In this document: positions 47,390-58,827 of the stretch, in pieces
Layout: every line of letters starts with the position of its first letter
Numbering within the stretch: the first letter of the stretch is position 1
NCBI GenBank assembly: GCA_954870475.1
Contig: OX940949.1
Span: 37,665,332-37,729,331 of the forward strand
Source: Euphrasia confusa
Taxonomy: Eukaryota; Streptophyta; Magnoliopsida; Lamiales; Orobanchaceae
Direction: 5' to 3'
DNA: 64,000 nt
The notes under the pieces: model-generated
What the model was told of the DNA's origin: nothing
Databases searched by the model: none
Seen by the model: the letters and a program-made list of their open reading frames with translations, nothing else
Made by a program: the position numbers and the translations under genes

Positions 47390-49126
47390 ATTTACTCTTC
47401 ATTGAATTTTTGATCTTCCATTGCAATTTTCCATATAACCTTCAGGTTTTATCGAGAAAGCAAAGGATAAAGCCTTGCTGACAGACTCACTCTTCTCCTT
47501 CAACTGATTCAGTCATAGAACATACCCATCAATGTCATAATGACGTTTAGGTATACTCTTTCTACAAGAATAACGAATAGGTTCTGATGATCGAACTTTT
47601 AGGTATACTCATCTAAAGGTGTAACATATACATCTCTCCCACTCTGATCAACACTATGAGAAATGTTGAGTGTTGTTAGGTCTAAACCTTGTACCTCTAG
47701 AGGATCAGAAGCTCATTTTGTTTCCCCATTCTCATCATTAACCTCAATGAACGAATCTTTGTTTCGTAATTCATTTCGACTTGGGAATTCAGTCTCTAGA
47801 AAATTTGTATTTATCGATACTATTTAAGTGATATGATCATCTCCATTGTTACCAATGAACACATAACCATTGAACTCATTTGAGTACCTTATGAAAATAC
47901 ACTTATTTTCTCTTAGAGTTAGCATTCCGTACATATAATGTATGTTAATTACACATGTGCAGCCGAACCCCAAGACTTGAGATTATTTAGGTCAGGTCTC
48001 CTATCTGTCCATAGTTCATACGGAGTTGATGTCACTGACTTTGATGGTACTTAGTTTAGAATATAGGCTATAGTTAACAAAAATATCTCCACAAAAGGAA
48101 ATTGGTAGGTTAACTTGTGCCGTCATGGATGTCAGCATGTTTAATAAAGTTCTATTCCTTCTCTCAGCAACACTGTTTTGCTGTGGAGTATTAGGAGTAG
48201 TCAACTATCGAGTAATCCCTTTTTCAATACACAGTTCCTAAAACTGTTCTGAAAAATATTCACGCCCGCGATCGGTTCTCAAAATTTTTATTTTAAGTTC
48301 TTTTTTATTCTCGACTTCACTCATGAAGAGTTTGAAACAACCTTGTGCTTCGGATTTGTGATACATCAAATACACGTAATCAAAATGCGTGAAGATTTGA
48401 ATGAATGTCATAAAACATGAAGCTCAGTGACGAGCTGTCACACTCATTAAATCATAAATGTTAGAATGTATTAATTGCAATGGATATTCAACTATTGTTG
48501 CCTTACTAAAAGGCTTGCGAGTCAGTTTACTAGCAAGACATATTTCACACGTGTACAAATCGAATTTAGAAAGTGAACCCAAAAGTTCTTCTTTCATTAG
48601 ACGATTCATCTTATCATTCCCAATGTGTCCCAAATGTGCATGTCAAATAACATCATGAACATGCTCAAAACACGTAGAAGAAATATTATGAGACAAACCA
48701 TAATTGACATAAAAGTTAAAAGAATTGTACTACTACAATTCGTAACCATAAATTCGGCATTAAGATGTTCGTTAACGCACATAGCATTATCATACATAAT
48801 AGAAACCATGTCATTTTAAAACCAACAACTGATAACCTCACATAGAAGAACTACTACTGAAAAACAGATTCTTAGGAAATTATTTCCCTTCATTTTTATC
48901 AGTTCCTTCTTTGAACCTTCACTAGATTCTTTACCCTTTCCTTTGTTCTTGTTCCATTTACGCTTAAACCAATGTTTTCTTGGAACCAAAACTCTTAGCC
49001 ACATAAACATCATCTCCACGAGGTTTCACAACACCTAGTCGCTCATCCTCAATCTCAACATGTCGAAATGTATCATTGAAGATTTTGATATTATCATTGT
49101 GAGTAAGATTTTGATGTTATCATTGT
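47390..49126 (-). pseudogene. Decayed copia fragment of another lineage (I)
   Basis: Minus-strand remnants. Integrase C-part near 48016-48204 with TPQQNSVAERRNRTL; pre-integrase and integrase start near 48424-48633 with GHIGNDKMNRL, a CEIC zinc pair and IHSNIYDLM (the catalytic Asp of HSD is Asn); a Lys-rich, Gag-tail-like stretch at 48816-49019. Frames are broken between these. Sequence is clearly different from A-H. No LTR for it was found; H is inserted at its left side. Confidence 0.75.
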
Positions 49127-49425
49127 CACAAAAGAACGGGCCAAATAGAGGAGAATTCATCACAAATTATTGTAGATTTCAGTAAATAAGTGTAACGATT
49201 CACCTTTTAATCTTACATTTTTTGATTGTTTATGATTTTCTTACACAACTCATATTAATTACAAAGTCACAAAATAACAGACTAAACATAGTAAAATTCA
49301 TCATAAATCAGTGTAGATTTTAGTAAATAAGTGTAATTATTCACCTTTTGGTCTTATATTTCTTTATTGTTTAGTGTTTTTCACTCAATTAATACTAATT
49401 ACAAAGTCGCAAAAGAACACTAAAC
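49127..49425. repeat. Tandem repeat, period about 141 bp, 2.1 copies
   Basis: Units start at 49127 and 49268, with a short third start at 49408. Shared landmarks are AATTCATCA, GTAAATAAGTGTAA, ATTCACCTTTT and AATTACAAAGTC. Function unknown. Confidence 0.8.
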
Positions 49426-49524
49426 TACACCTTAAAACTACATTCTTCTCCATTTATAGATGAATTCTACTCTCTTTCTAACTATATTCTACTCTATCTA
49501 CTCTATTTATACAATAGAGAGAAC

Positions 49525-49715
49525 TCAATATACATCAGAGTAGAACTCAGTATGAAATAGAGGAGAATTAAGAAAACAAATTTCAAACTAAGAAAGTAGA
49601 ACTAGGTATAAAAAAGAGTAAAACTCACTATAAAACAGAGTGGAACTCAGTATGAAACAGAGTACAACTCAATATACAACAGAGTAGAACTCAGTATGAA
49701 ATAGAATAGAACTCA
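49525..49715. repeat. 22-bp minisatellite
   Basis: Degenerate copies of AGAGTAGAACTCAGTATGAA, clearest over 49635-49715, where three units follow at exact 22-bp steps. Earlier copies are interrupted. Non-coding. Confidence 0.75.
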
Positions 49716-49981
49716 ATTTTATTTTTTTTAATTAATTTTTGTACCTACATAAATAAATTTTAATTAATAAATGACAATATTAATAATAAAATTTCAAAAT
49801 ATTCATAAATAAATCCAAAAGTATCCAAATAATTCAAAAATATTTCAAATCAATTTCAAAACGGCTAATGTCTACCAAAATTTGTATACAATATTATAAA
49901 AAAGAACTTGAGTTTCGAATATTTTGTCTACTTTGCTATAGTAATGTTCTGAGATGATACATTTGCTGGTTCTTGTCGGAT
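49716..49981. other. AT-rich spacer
   Basis: Low-complexity AT-rich DNA; it may hold the 3' untranslated part of the possible gene that ends at 49982. Nothing else seen. Confidence 0.5.
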
Positions 49982-50167
49982 TCAAACTGCTCTTCTTTGC
50001 TCATGTCGTTTAGCCTTTTTTTTCTTGGACGATTTCTTAGGGGCAACTTGTTTGTCTTTCTCTGGCTGAGTTTGACTGCCTAACTCGGGAAATAACGGAG
50101 GGTCCCAACCACTCAATTGATAGAAGACTTTCTCGACAAAATTACCCATTGACACCTCCAGAAGAAT
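49982..50167 (-). CDS. Possible last exon of an unrecognised host gene
   Basis: On the minus strand an acceptor TTTTATAG precedes an open stretch encoding ILLEVSMGNFVEKVFYQLSG and then about 40 more residues, including a WDPPLFPEL motif and a lysine-rich tail (KKSSKKKKAKRHEQRR) resembling a nuclear localisation signal, then TGA. Reading phase fits the candidate exon at 50930-50969. I do not recognise the family. It may be an intact gene end or a pseudogene; upstream exons are not resolved. Confidence 0.45.
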   Translation of the reverse strand: MLLEVSMGNFVEKVFYQLSGWDPPLFPELGSQTQPEKDKQVAPKKSSKKKKAKRHEQRRAV

Positions 50168-50929
50168 CTATAAAATTAGGAAAATGTATTTAAAAACAAA
50201 GAGCATGCTATTCAATATTCATACATATTGCAAATAAAAAAATAAATGAAAGACAATGAATACATATGTTGAAGAGCCCTTTAGATATAATCATGTTGCC
50301 TTGAGCATAATTTACAAAACCCAATTTTTCATCTATAGTTGTTTTAAACCTTAAACTAGATTATTCATTATAACTTTTTCGAAATAAATTTTAAATAAAA
50401 TAAATTCAGATGGTGATACAAACAAATAGTTCATGCAATTGTTTTGTTTTATTTTAAATGGCAACTTTAGCATTATACAAGTTCATGACTTTCCAAATCA
50501 GTTTTCAAAAGAGAAATAAGGCGCGTAGTCTGTGGTTGCCGGTTGGTTCCTTTGCCTTGACTCAATCCTATATATCAATCTCAACTATTTATAGAACGGG
50601 GCAAGATGAAATTAATGGCATATTCAAAAGAAGTCTTCATCAGCTATATGCTGCTACATTTCTTAAGTAACTTCAGGATCCATAGCCCAGATAAAACATA
50701 TGCATATACAGATAAATAGAGAAAGAGATATAGATGTTTATGTGTAAAACTGAAATATACAATAAGCAAGGGACCGGAAAAACAAAGGATAATTAAAATA
50801 ACCCATATGCTAAAGCAGCGTTATACTTAATCATGGAAATATATATGAATTAGAAACCCCTATAAAACAATAGTACAAGAAAGAAAATATAAGTTTTTTC
50901 ACAAAGTAAACAAGGAAGACTGAACCTAC
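50168..50929. other. Probable intron or AT-rich intergenic DNA
   Basis: AT-rich, with only short open frames lacking support. If the exons on either side belong together, this is the intron between them. Confidence 0.4.
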
Positions 50930-50969
50930 ATCTTGATCCATCTCCAGATTACACTTCTCCCGTGTTTGG
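50930..50969 (-). CDS. Possible internal exon of the same unrecognised gene
   Basis: A 40-bp minus-strand stretch between TTTCTTGTAG and GTAGGT, encoding QTREKCNLEMDQD in the phase that joins the next exon cleanly. The join to the exon at 51119 is out of phase by this acceptor; an AG inside the exon would restore phase. Weak evidence. Confidence 0.35.
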
Positions 50970-51118
50970 CTACAAGAAATTAGTTGAGTTTGTTTCTGCT
51001 TATTGAAGAAGTCACAAATGTGTGCCTACACAAATTTTGAAAGGGAATAAAAAGAAATATTATCTTCTCAACATGATCGACATGCATATAATAATGAATA
51101 CGTTTTCCATAATCACAC

Positions 51119-51204
51119 CTTTTCGGGTTGCAATCCTTTCAGTTGGCACACTTTTTCGTAGAGGTCATTTAAGGAAGCCTGATACACAAGATCAGATAGA
51201 GTAG
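51119..51204 (-). CDS. Possible internal exon of the same unrecognised gene
   Basis: Minus-strand open stretch encoding ATLSDLVYQASLNDLYEKVC and then QLKGLQPEK, followed by a GTGTGA donor. The composition suits a helical or coiled-coil protein. No family recognised. Exons further upstream are not seen; the region toward 51636 is interrupted by an LTR. Confidence 0.35.
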
Positions 51205-51635
51205 CTCCGAAGTCAGATATACAATAACAATAAACAACTAATATGAACAAAATTAAAAAGAATCATCAAGAACATTTTTTTTTTTTGACAAATACTAGAG
51301 AGTACATTGGTTTGTTTTGCTTATAACCAACAGAAACTCATATAAAAACTCAATGGACAGGAAAAAAGAAACTAAAAAATATTAAGAACTTCACGCACTA
51401 CACAAAACTTTAGCCTCAACACTCATCTATCTAAGCAAAAGCATACACGTACAATGGTGATCTAACTAAGTGAAGTGCTCACTTACAAAGATATTTGACT
51501 ATGATAAACATATGAAAAGGCACAATACCCGCTATAGCTAACAATGAATGCAGATTATGAAGGCAATACTATGTGAACAAAACAAATTAGGAGGGTGTCA
51601 TGCACTGTGACCTGAAGAAGTCAAGAAACACCTTC
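51205..51635. other. Unassigned AT-rich DNA
   Basis: No convincing gene, repeat or LTR. A T11-12 run at about 51276 and AT-rich sequence are compatible with intron or intergenic DNA. Confidence 0.4.
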
Positions 51636-52350
51636 TGTTGGAATGTACACAAGATTTGAATTCTAGAAGTGTTTCTATACATTCTGGAAATCTGGGCAAA
51701 GTGACCATCTCATCGCGCTTTGAGTTTGGGCACAGTGGCCGTTTCAGCATCTTATTTAAATCTGCCGCCAACAGGGCAAAACGACGCCGTTTTACCTGGG
51801 TTCACAGAAATGTCGCGGCGCAGTGGATCGACTCTCTCTCACGTGTTAGTGGATGAAAATGCGAGATTCCAAGTGCTCCAAGTTCCTCGCCAGCTCACGC
51901 ACAGCATGACGATCACAATTTATATTAGAAATGTGTGGCGTGGATTTGCCCAATCTGATTTGATCGTAGGGTTCATACGAGTTTCAGATTTGGGGTTTTT
52001 TGTGTGCGTGAGTATAAATGTAATTCACCGTGTGTGTGTGATGTAGAGCTGAAACTGAACTCATATTCATAGCCTTGAGAGCTTGAATAACACGCTAGAA
52101 CCACCTCCCTCCCCGAGCACGTAGATCGGTTTTCATTCGATCGAAGCTCGTAAAATCGTGTGTCATTTCGTGTGATTTCTTTTGTGTTGTGTTCCTGGAA
52201 GTTCAGAGATACTTTTAGGATCCTTAGATCGAGCGTTTGTCTTCGTATCCCGATTTCACCATTGTTGCTCGAAGCTTCCGGCGCCGAGCTTTCGTGGCAC
52301 ACAGCGGCTGTGATTGTTAGCGTGTTTTTTTCTTGTTCGAATCCTCAACA
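51636..52350 (+). repeat. LTR-like sequence of a Gypsy-type element
   Basis: It starts TGTTGG and ends CTCAACA, followed two bases later by TGGCGCCGTCTGTGGGAA, a primer-binding site of the type known from plant Gypsy elements of the Tat group. A TATA-like GTATAAATG is near 52011. No body or second LTR follows, because another LTR begins at 52402. The start is the less certain end. Open frames inside are treated as chance. Confidence 0.55.
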
Positions 52351-52401
52351 AGTGGCGCCGTCTGTGGGAATCAAATCCAGTTGCTGTGAAGATGATGAAG
52401 G

Positions 52402-53164
52402 TGTTGGTATATGTCCTTCGATCCTACGTGTGCAATCGATAAAGTTATAAGGTCGTCTATGGATGTTAAATGATTATTCGATAATATTAATTGTTGGGAA
52501 CAATATAATATTGATCGATAATCATACCTACAGGGTCACACACGGACTCGTAGATGATGAACAATGCTTGTTAATTATATTGATTTAGAATCAATATTTA
52601 CGTGAATTTATATGCATGCATGGGATGCATTGCATGGCTTGCATGGATGCATGTCACATAGTGTGACATGGCATGCCACACAAGCAAGTGGGGCCATATT
52701 TCATGTCATGTGGCATGTATATGTGGCAATGCCTCTTCACCTCCCCATTACACCCTCTATGGTGTATATTGATGCTCATAAGTGGGGGGGTTACATGGGG
52801 ATCACTTATGGTGAAGTAAAGAGGTGATTGGTGATTAAATAAATGATGAAAACATGTGTTTTCATACACAACTTGATCAGCCACGAAATTCACAACAAAA
52901 GGAGAGAAAGGAGAGAGTGTTCTTGGAGAACCGACTCAATCAAGCAAAGTGTTCGTCATCCGGGTTCGTGTGCAACACGTAGAGGCCGGGCCATTTGTGC
53001 GGCTTCAAAATCCGGGCGATCTAGACAAGAAGAGTGACGAGGTCATTCTCAAGGCTGATCCATGAAGGTGGTTCAATCGACTCAACACCACCTTCATCAA
53101 CATCAACGAGGCACGCTACACCGGTTGTAAGTGTTCTTGTTAATCTCTCTCTATATATATATTA

Positions 53165-53208
<44 letters not shown>
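52402..53208 (+). repeat. Probable 5' LTR of degenerate copia element J, left part
   Basis: It begins TGTTGGTATATG just inside the Gypsy-type leader. It is interrupted by element A and seems to resume at 62126, ending near 62146 in front of a damaged PBS-like stretch (GATCATGGCATAG). The copia Gag remnant at 62254 supports the orientation. Repeated ATGCATGG and CATGGCATG words at 52610-52680. Exact borders uncertain. Confidence 0.5.
53152..53205. repeat. TA microsatellite
   Basis: A run of TA repeats interrupted by TAGATG, directly left of the insertion site of element A. Confidence 0.85.
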
Positions 53209-54890
53209 TGTTGGATTTCGACTACCCGGGATGCGTTCGTTCGATCGCTCGAACATCTGAACCATCCCAGTCGACATCCGAAGTCACTACTTCGTTCGCT
53301 TGACAGCCCATGACCCGAATCACGCCCAGCCATCGCCCCGGAGGACAACCGCGCGAAACGGAGCTGGACTGCACCCAATCAGCGCCCGCTGATTGCAGTC
53401 CAGCGGTCGCTGGTGGAGCTGCAAACAGCGGTCGCTGTTTGCCCACCAGCGGGCGCTGTTCGTCCGCGAACAGCAACGCGACGTTGCTGTTCCGGGCTCG
53501 TTTCCGGGTGGTTTTTCCTCATCCGACTACCGTTCCGGAGGTCCTAGAACCCCCAGTAGTCGAGGAGTACGATCCACGACTCCGGAACCCGATCCACGTT
53601 CATGTATGTTTAACGAGATAAAACGAGATCGAATAAATTGCGGAAAAAGATAGATCCGATCTCATACCTTGCGGTCGATTGTTGAGACCTTAGATGCTTC
53701 TAGTGTATGACTCTGCCCCGACTCCAACCGTTGTGTGGGCAACGATCTGTTGGGTCTGCCTTTTCTGCTTTCTCCTTTCTCTACCAGCGTTAATATATCT
53801 TTTCTCTCTAAGAGAAAATATCAGCGCTAACTTTATGTTTTTAACAGAGAAAAACTTAATTGCGCTAAACAATTATTTTTCTCTGATGAAAATAAAAAGC
53901 GGCGAAGTGTACGTCTAGAATAGGCAAGGGGGGGGGGGGGGGGGGGTTATATAGAGTTACACTAGGGACCCAAGGTTAAATTAATTAAGGGCTAATTTGA
54001 AATATTAATTAACTTGGAATACGTAAACGCAATTCCTTAATTAATCGATTTTAATTTTAATTATTATTAACTCCACTATAAAATAATAATTGAATTCCCG
54101 AAATTAATTTAATATTATTTCAACAATAATATTTCCGCCGAAATTACATATACGACTTTCCCCGTGTTTAAGATATCGAAACGTCCACGAATTTATTTAA
54201 TTACTAATAATTAAATTAATTCGTTTCTTATTATCCGAGACTAGTACCACTCATCCTTATTATCATGTGGAACAAATCCACCTGCAGGGTTTACATGATA
54301 AACTTTATGAGCTCATCTCGGGGACGTCATCAACCCGATAAACGGGACACGGTTTCCTGTCTATAATCTATAGCATGCCGTAAGTACAATTACGATTCCC
54401 AATTTACCGAGTATCTCGACTAATCAATTAGTCTCACTCATTGGCAAGTTAAAGAACCGAGAATTGGACACACGCACCTATAATTATATAGGGATTAGGA
54501 ATTCGTATATCCGTAATCTCTGAGGTCTAGTTCGATTACGTCGATTAGTATAAATCGAACGCCCTCCCGTGGTCCTGCTCAATACACCAAGTGTACAAGT
54601 GTAACATAATAGTCAAGACTAACTATTACCCAGTCACACTACGACGTACCGATGGATTGTCCCTGTCCATCTAAGTCGTGAGCTTCTGTTCGATACTATA
54701 CGAGTAACCGACAGTATGATCTTCCGCGTGTCTCCTCACGCCATACTGTCTACAACGTATATATCTAGGACTATTGCATTCAAGTACAAGATAGACAAAA
54801 TGCCGACAGTTTGATTATTAGATAATGTAAAACACAGATAAGGAGTTCCATATTGTCACTAAACTAGACATTTAGAATATAACTCCATCA
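53209..54890 (-). repeat. 3' LTR of element A
   Basis: Plus strand TGTTGGATTTCG to CCATCA. The G run at about 53928-53946 has 19 bases against 11 in the other LTR. Hairpin block at 53364-53492. Confidence 0.95.
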
Positions 54891-54902
54891 ATCTCCCACT
54901 TA
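54891..54902 (-). other. Polypurine tract of element A
   Basis: Minus strand TAAGTGGGAGAT, adjoining the 3' LTR. Confidence 0.87.
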
Positions 54903-54912
54903 TACTAAATCT

Positions 54913-57900
54913 CTAGTTGCCCTCTACCATACATCCGATACCCATCCCCTTCACGTGTCTCTTGAACGCTTCCGCTGGAAGTGCCTTCGTAAAGGGGTCA
55001 GCCAGGTTATCCGCTGATGCAATCTTGGTGACAACCGCATCGCCTCTCCTGACGATGTCTCTAATCAGGTGGTACTTGCGATCTATGTGTTTACTCGCAT
55101 TGTGGGCTCGTGGTTCCTTTGCATTTGCCACTGCACCGCTATTGTCACAATAAATTGTGATAGCTCTAGGCATTTTAGGAACCACATCCAAGTCCATAAG
55201 GAAGTTCCGGAGCCACACCGATTCTTTAGCTGCCTCAGAGGCTGCTACATATTCGGCTTCCATGGTAGAGTCCGAAATGCATTTCTGCTTAACACTCTTC
55301 CATGAGACTGCTCCACCTCCCAATGTGAACACATAGCCTGATGTAGACTTTCGCTGATCCTTATCAGATTGGAAATCCGAGTCTGTGTAACCAATAGGAA
55401 TCAACTCGGACGCTTTGTAACTCAGAACATAATTCCTAGTCCTTCGCAGGTACTTAAGTATGTTCTTTACAGCAGTCCAGTGACCCTGTCCAGGGTTACT
55501 CTGATATCTAGCTACCATGCCCACGGCATAGCAGATATCAGGTCTCGTGCACAACATGGCATACATTAGACTTCCTACTGCCGAAGCATAAGGAACCTTC
55601 TTCATGTAATCTATCTCCTTTTGTGTTTTGGGACACATGTCTTTAGATAGATGAATTCCATGGCAGAAAGGTTGAGCACCTCTCTTGGAATTCTGCATGT
55701 TGAAACGAGCCAGAATCGTATCAATATATGAAGCCTGGGACAAGCTTAATGTTCTTTTCCGGCGATCCCTTATAACTTTGATCCCAAGAACATGCCCAAC
55801 TTGTCCTAAGTCTTTCATATTGAATTGCTTGGACAACCATCCCTTTATGTCCGACAACATCTTCACATTGTTGCCAATTAGAAGGATGTCGTCTACATAA
55901 AGCACGAGAAACGCCACACTGTTTCCATCACTTCTCCGGTATACACAAGACTCGTCCATGCTTTGAATGAATCCATAAGACTGGATAACCTCATCAAACC
56001 GCATGTTCCAGGATCTAGAAGCTTGCTTCAATCCATAAATGGATCGGTTTAGCTTACACACTAGATGCTCTTGGCCTTTCTTGATGAAACCTTCTGGCTG
56101 TCTCATGTAAATGGTCTCGTCAAGATTCCCATTCAAGAATGCTGTCTTGACGTCCATTTGCCACACCTCATAATCCATATGAGATGCTATAGACAAAAGA
56201 ATCCGGATCGACTTTAGCATAGCTACCGGCGAAAAAGTTTCCTCATAATCGATCCCTTCTTTCTGAGTATACCCTTTCGCAACAAGCCTAGCCTTGAAGG
56301 TTTCAACTTTCCCGTCAGACCCTCTTTTTCTCTTGTACACCCACTTGCAACCAATGGCTTTTACACCTTTGGGCGGTGCTACAAGATTCCAGACCTGATT
56401 TGAATCCATTGATTCAATCTCAGATTTCATCGCCTTTTGCCAAGACTGAGCATCTTGATCTTTAAGCGCCTCGCCATAGGTCCAGGGATCGGCTTCATGT
56501 TCTCCAGGTAACAAGTCTGAAGACTCACCTATAAACATGAACCTATCGGGTTGTCGAACAACCCTCCCACTACGACGAGGTTCCGGTGTAACCTCAGTAA
56601 CTACAGGTGCAGACTGTGGTGGCGTATCACCCGGTTCGGTTGGATCTAAGCCTTGATCGTCCCCTCTCAGTTCGTTAAGTATTATCTCACTCTTGGGCTT
56701 GTGGTCCATTATATAATCCTCTTCCAAGAACCGAGCGTTGGTGCTAACAACGATCTTCTGGTCCTTAGGACTATAAAATAGACCACCTTTCGTTCCTCTA
56801 GGATATCCTATAAACAACCGAATATCTGAACGAGATTCCAACTTATCAGCCCCATGCTTCAGCACATGTGCTGGACAACCCCAGACCCGAATGTGTTTCA
56901 AATTTGGCTTACGCCCGGTCCACAATTCCGAGGGCGTCTTGGGAACTGATTTAGAAGGAACTAAGTTCAGGATATACGCCGCTGTTTCCAAGGCATATCC
57001 CCAGAACGAAACTGGTAGGTCTGAATAACTCATCATAGATCTTACCATTTCCATAAGAGTCCTATTCCTTCTTTCTGCTACACCATTCTGCTGGGGCGTG
57101 TATGGTGCAGTCATCTGGGAGTCAATCCCATTCTCTAATAAGTACGCCTTGAAATCTCCCGAGAGGTACTCTCCTCCACGATCAGATCGTAGAGTCTTTA
57201 TGGTTTTACCATGAAGGTTCTCCACAAGAGCTTTGTACTCCTTGAACTTGTCAAAGAACTCGCTCTTGCGGCGCATCAGGTATATAAAACCATACCTTGA
57301 GTAATCATCAGTGAAGGTTACGAAATATTCATAACCTCCTCTCGCTTGGACAGATAAAGGCCCGCACAAATCAGAGTGAATCAATTCCAGTACTTCCTTG
57401 GATCTATACCCCTTATCACTAAAGGGTCGCTTGGTCATTTTTCCTTCCAGGCACGATTCGCAGGTTGGAAAGTCCTCATCTTTCACACCACTGAGTATTC
57501 CATCAGTTATCAACCTTTGAATTCTGCCCAAGTTAATATGACCTAGCCTAAGATGCCATAAGTACTTTTGATTCATCCTAGAAGGCTCCTTTCTCTTATT
57601 GGTACTAGATGTGTTATTTGACTCTACTCGTTGCATCGTGGAATAATCAGGATTCAGTATATATAAGTTGCCTATCAATGTACCAGAACAGATATACTCA
57701 CCATTCTTTTTGATAATAACAGAACTATCAAAAGAAACAGAATATTTATTCAAAACCAATTTAGAAACCGAAACAAGGTTCTTTCTAAAATTCGGTACAT
57801 AAAGATAATTATTCAATACCAAAACTTTATTATTAAAAGACAAATGAATATCTCCCACTGCAACTGCCGCCACTTTCGTAGCGTTGCCCATGTAGATAGT

Positions 57901-58827
57901 GATCTCTCCCTCTCTAAGCCGCCGGGTTTCCTGGAACCCCTTCAAAGAATTGCAGACATGATCAGTGGCTCCCGTATCCACACACCAGGTACCGGTGGAT
58001 AACACCGCTAAACATGTTTCAGTGACTAAGGAAAAGTTCATACCTCCTTGTCTGAGAGGACAATTAGACTTCCAATGTCCAGACTGCTTGCAACGGAAAC
58101 ACTTGCCCTTGGGCTTGTTCACTCCATTCCGTGGTCCACCATTGCTGGGTCCACTAGGTTTCCGTCCTTGCTTCTTCTTCCTCTTAGTCCCCGGAGGGCC
58201 AGGATGTTTCACAGCCACAAGTGCCTGAGATTTCTTAAAGATTCCCTCTGCCGCCTGGAGTTCAGTCAGGAGCTCCGCCAACGAATATAACCTCTTGTTC
58301 ATGTTATAGTTCAGGCGGAACTGCTCAAAACTCCTAGGCAGAGACTGGAGCACTATATCGATCTGGGTTTCCCCATCGATAGCTCCTCCCATAATCTCTA
58401 TCTCATTCAGATAGCCTATCATCCTAAGAACGTGATCCCTCACGGGCATTCCTTCAGACATAGTGGCCGTCATGAGTTTTCTCATGGCATCTTGCCTGGC
58501 TGCCCTATCCTGACTACCAAACATCTCCTTGAGGTTAAGCATCATATCATAGGCAGTGGTCATGGCCTCATGCTGATGTTGCAGCACATTTGACATAGAA
58601 GCCAAAATGTAGCACCGCGCCATCTGATCAGCCTTGACCCACTTCCGATGAGCTTCCTTTTCCTCAGGAGTGGAGGTATCAGTAGGTTCATCAGGACAAA
58701 CCTCATGGAGTACATACTTGTACTCCTCAGCAGTTAGGACAATGTCCAAGTTTCGTTTCCAATCAACATAGTTTGGACCAGTGAGTTTGTTTTCTTTTAG
58801 TATAATGGACAGCGGGTTGAGTGCCAT
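54913..58827 (-). CDS. gag-pol: Full-length copia Gag-Pol polyprotein of element A
   Basis: A 1304-residue uninterrupted polyprotein. Capsid-type Gag region at about 10-200; basic stretch about 205-242; zinc knuckle C243, C246, H251, C256. Aspartic protease DTG 284-286. Pre-integrase zinc residues H425, H430, C456, C459; integrase D486, D549, E585 (35 residues between the last two). RT D892 and YVDD 977-980; RNase H D1149, E1192, D1228. It makes the particle and the enzymes that copy the RNA into DNA and insert it. The ATG at 58827 follows the acceptor-like TTTTATAG by two bases and is the first in frame. B is the same frame with one stop. No -1 frameshift separates gag and pol, so product ratios may be set by splicing or processing. 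All catalytic residues are present. Confidence 0.97.
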   Translation of the reverse strand: MALNPLSIILKENKLTGPNYVDWKRNLDIVLTAEEYKYVLHEVCPDEPTDTSTPEEKEAHRKWVKADQMARCYILASMSNVLQHQHEAMTTAYDMMLNLKEMFGSQDRAARQDAMRKLMTATMSEGMPVRDHVLRMIGYLNEIEIMGGAIDGETQIDIVLQSLPRSFEQFRLNYNMNKRLYSLAELLTELQAAEGIFKKSQALVAVKHPGPPGTKRKKKQGRKPSGPSNGGPRNGVNKPKGKCFRCKQSGHWKSNCPLRQGGMNFSLVTETCLAVLSTGTWCVDTGATDHVCNSLKGFQETRRLREGEITIYMGNATKVAAVAVGDIHLSFNNKVLVLNNYLYVPNFRKNLVSVSKLVLNKYSVSFDSSVIIKKNGEYICSGTLIGNLYILNPDYSTMQRVESNNTSSTNKRKEPSRMNQKYLWHLRLGHINLGRIQRLITDGILSGVKDEDFPTCESCLEGKMTKRPFSDKGYRSKEVLELIHSDLCGPLSVQARGGYEYFVTFTDDYSRYGFIYLMRRKSEFFDKFKEYKALVENLHGKTIKTLRSDRGGEYLSGDFKAYLLENGIDSQMTAPYTPQQNGVAERRNRTLMEMVRSMMSYSDLPVSFWGYALETAAYILNLVPSKSVPKTPSELWTGRKPNLKHIRVWGCPAHVLKHGADKLESRSDIRLFIGYPRGTKGGLFYSPKDQKIVVSTNARFLEEDYIMDHKPKSEIILNELRGDDQGLDPTEPGDTPPQSAPVVTEVTPEPRRSGRVVRQPDRFMFIGESSDLLPGEHEADPWTYGEALKDQDAQSWQKAMKSEIESMDSNQVWNLVAPPKGVKAIGCKWVYKRKRGSDGKVETFKARLVAKGYTQKEGIDYEETFSPVAMLKSIRILLSIASHMDYEVWQMDVKTAFLNGNLDETIYMRQPEGFIKKGQEHLVCKLNRSIYGLKQASRSWNMRFDEVIQSYGFIQSMDESCVYRRSDGNSVAFLVLYVDDILLIGNNVKMLSDIKGWLSKQFNMKDLGQVGHVLGIKVIRDRRKRTLSLSQASYIDTILARFNMQNSKRGAQPFCHGIHLSKDMCPKTQKEIDYMKKVPYASAVGSLMYAMLCTRPDICYAVGMVARYQSNPGQGHWTAVKNILKYLRRTRNYVLSYKASELIPIGYTDSDFQSDKDQRKSTSGYVFTLGGGAVSWKSVKQKCISDSTMEAEYVAASEAAKESVWLRNFLMDLDVVPKMPRAITIYCDNSGAVANAKEPRAHNASKHIDRKYHLIRDIVRRGDAVVTKIASADNLADPFTKALPAEAFKRHVKGMGIGCMVEGN

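Noticed and set aside
51720..52046. 108-codon plus-strand open frame
   Set aside because: It lies inside a sequence bounded by TGTTGG/CAACA with a PBS behind it and has no recognisable domain; better explained as LTR.
52600..52700. ATGCATGG/CATGGCATG-rich stretch as a possible hairpin RNA gene
   Set aside because: Short simple palindromic words inside a probable LTR; no extended stem typical of a microRNA precursor could be made out by eye.
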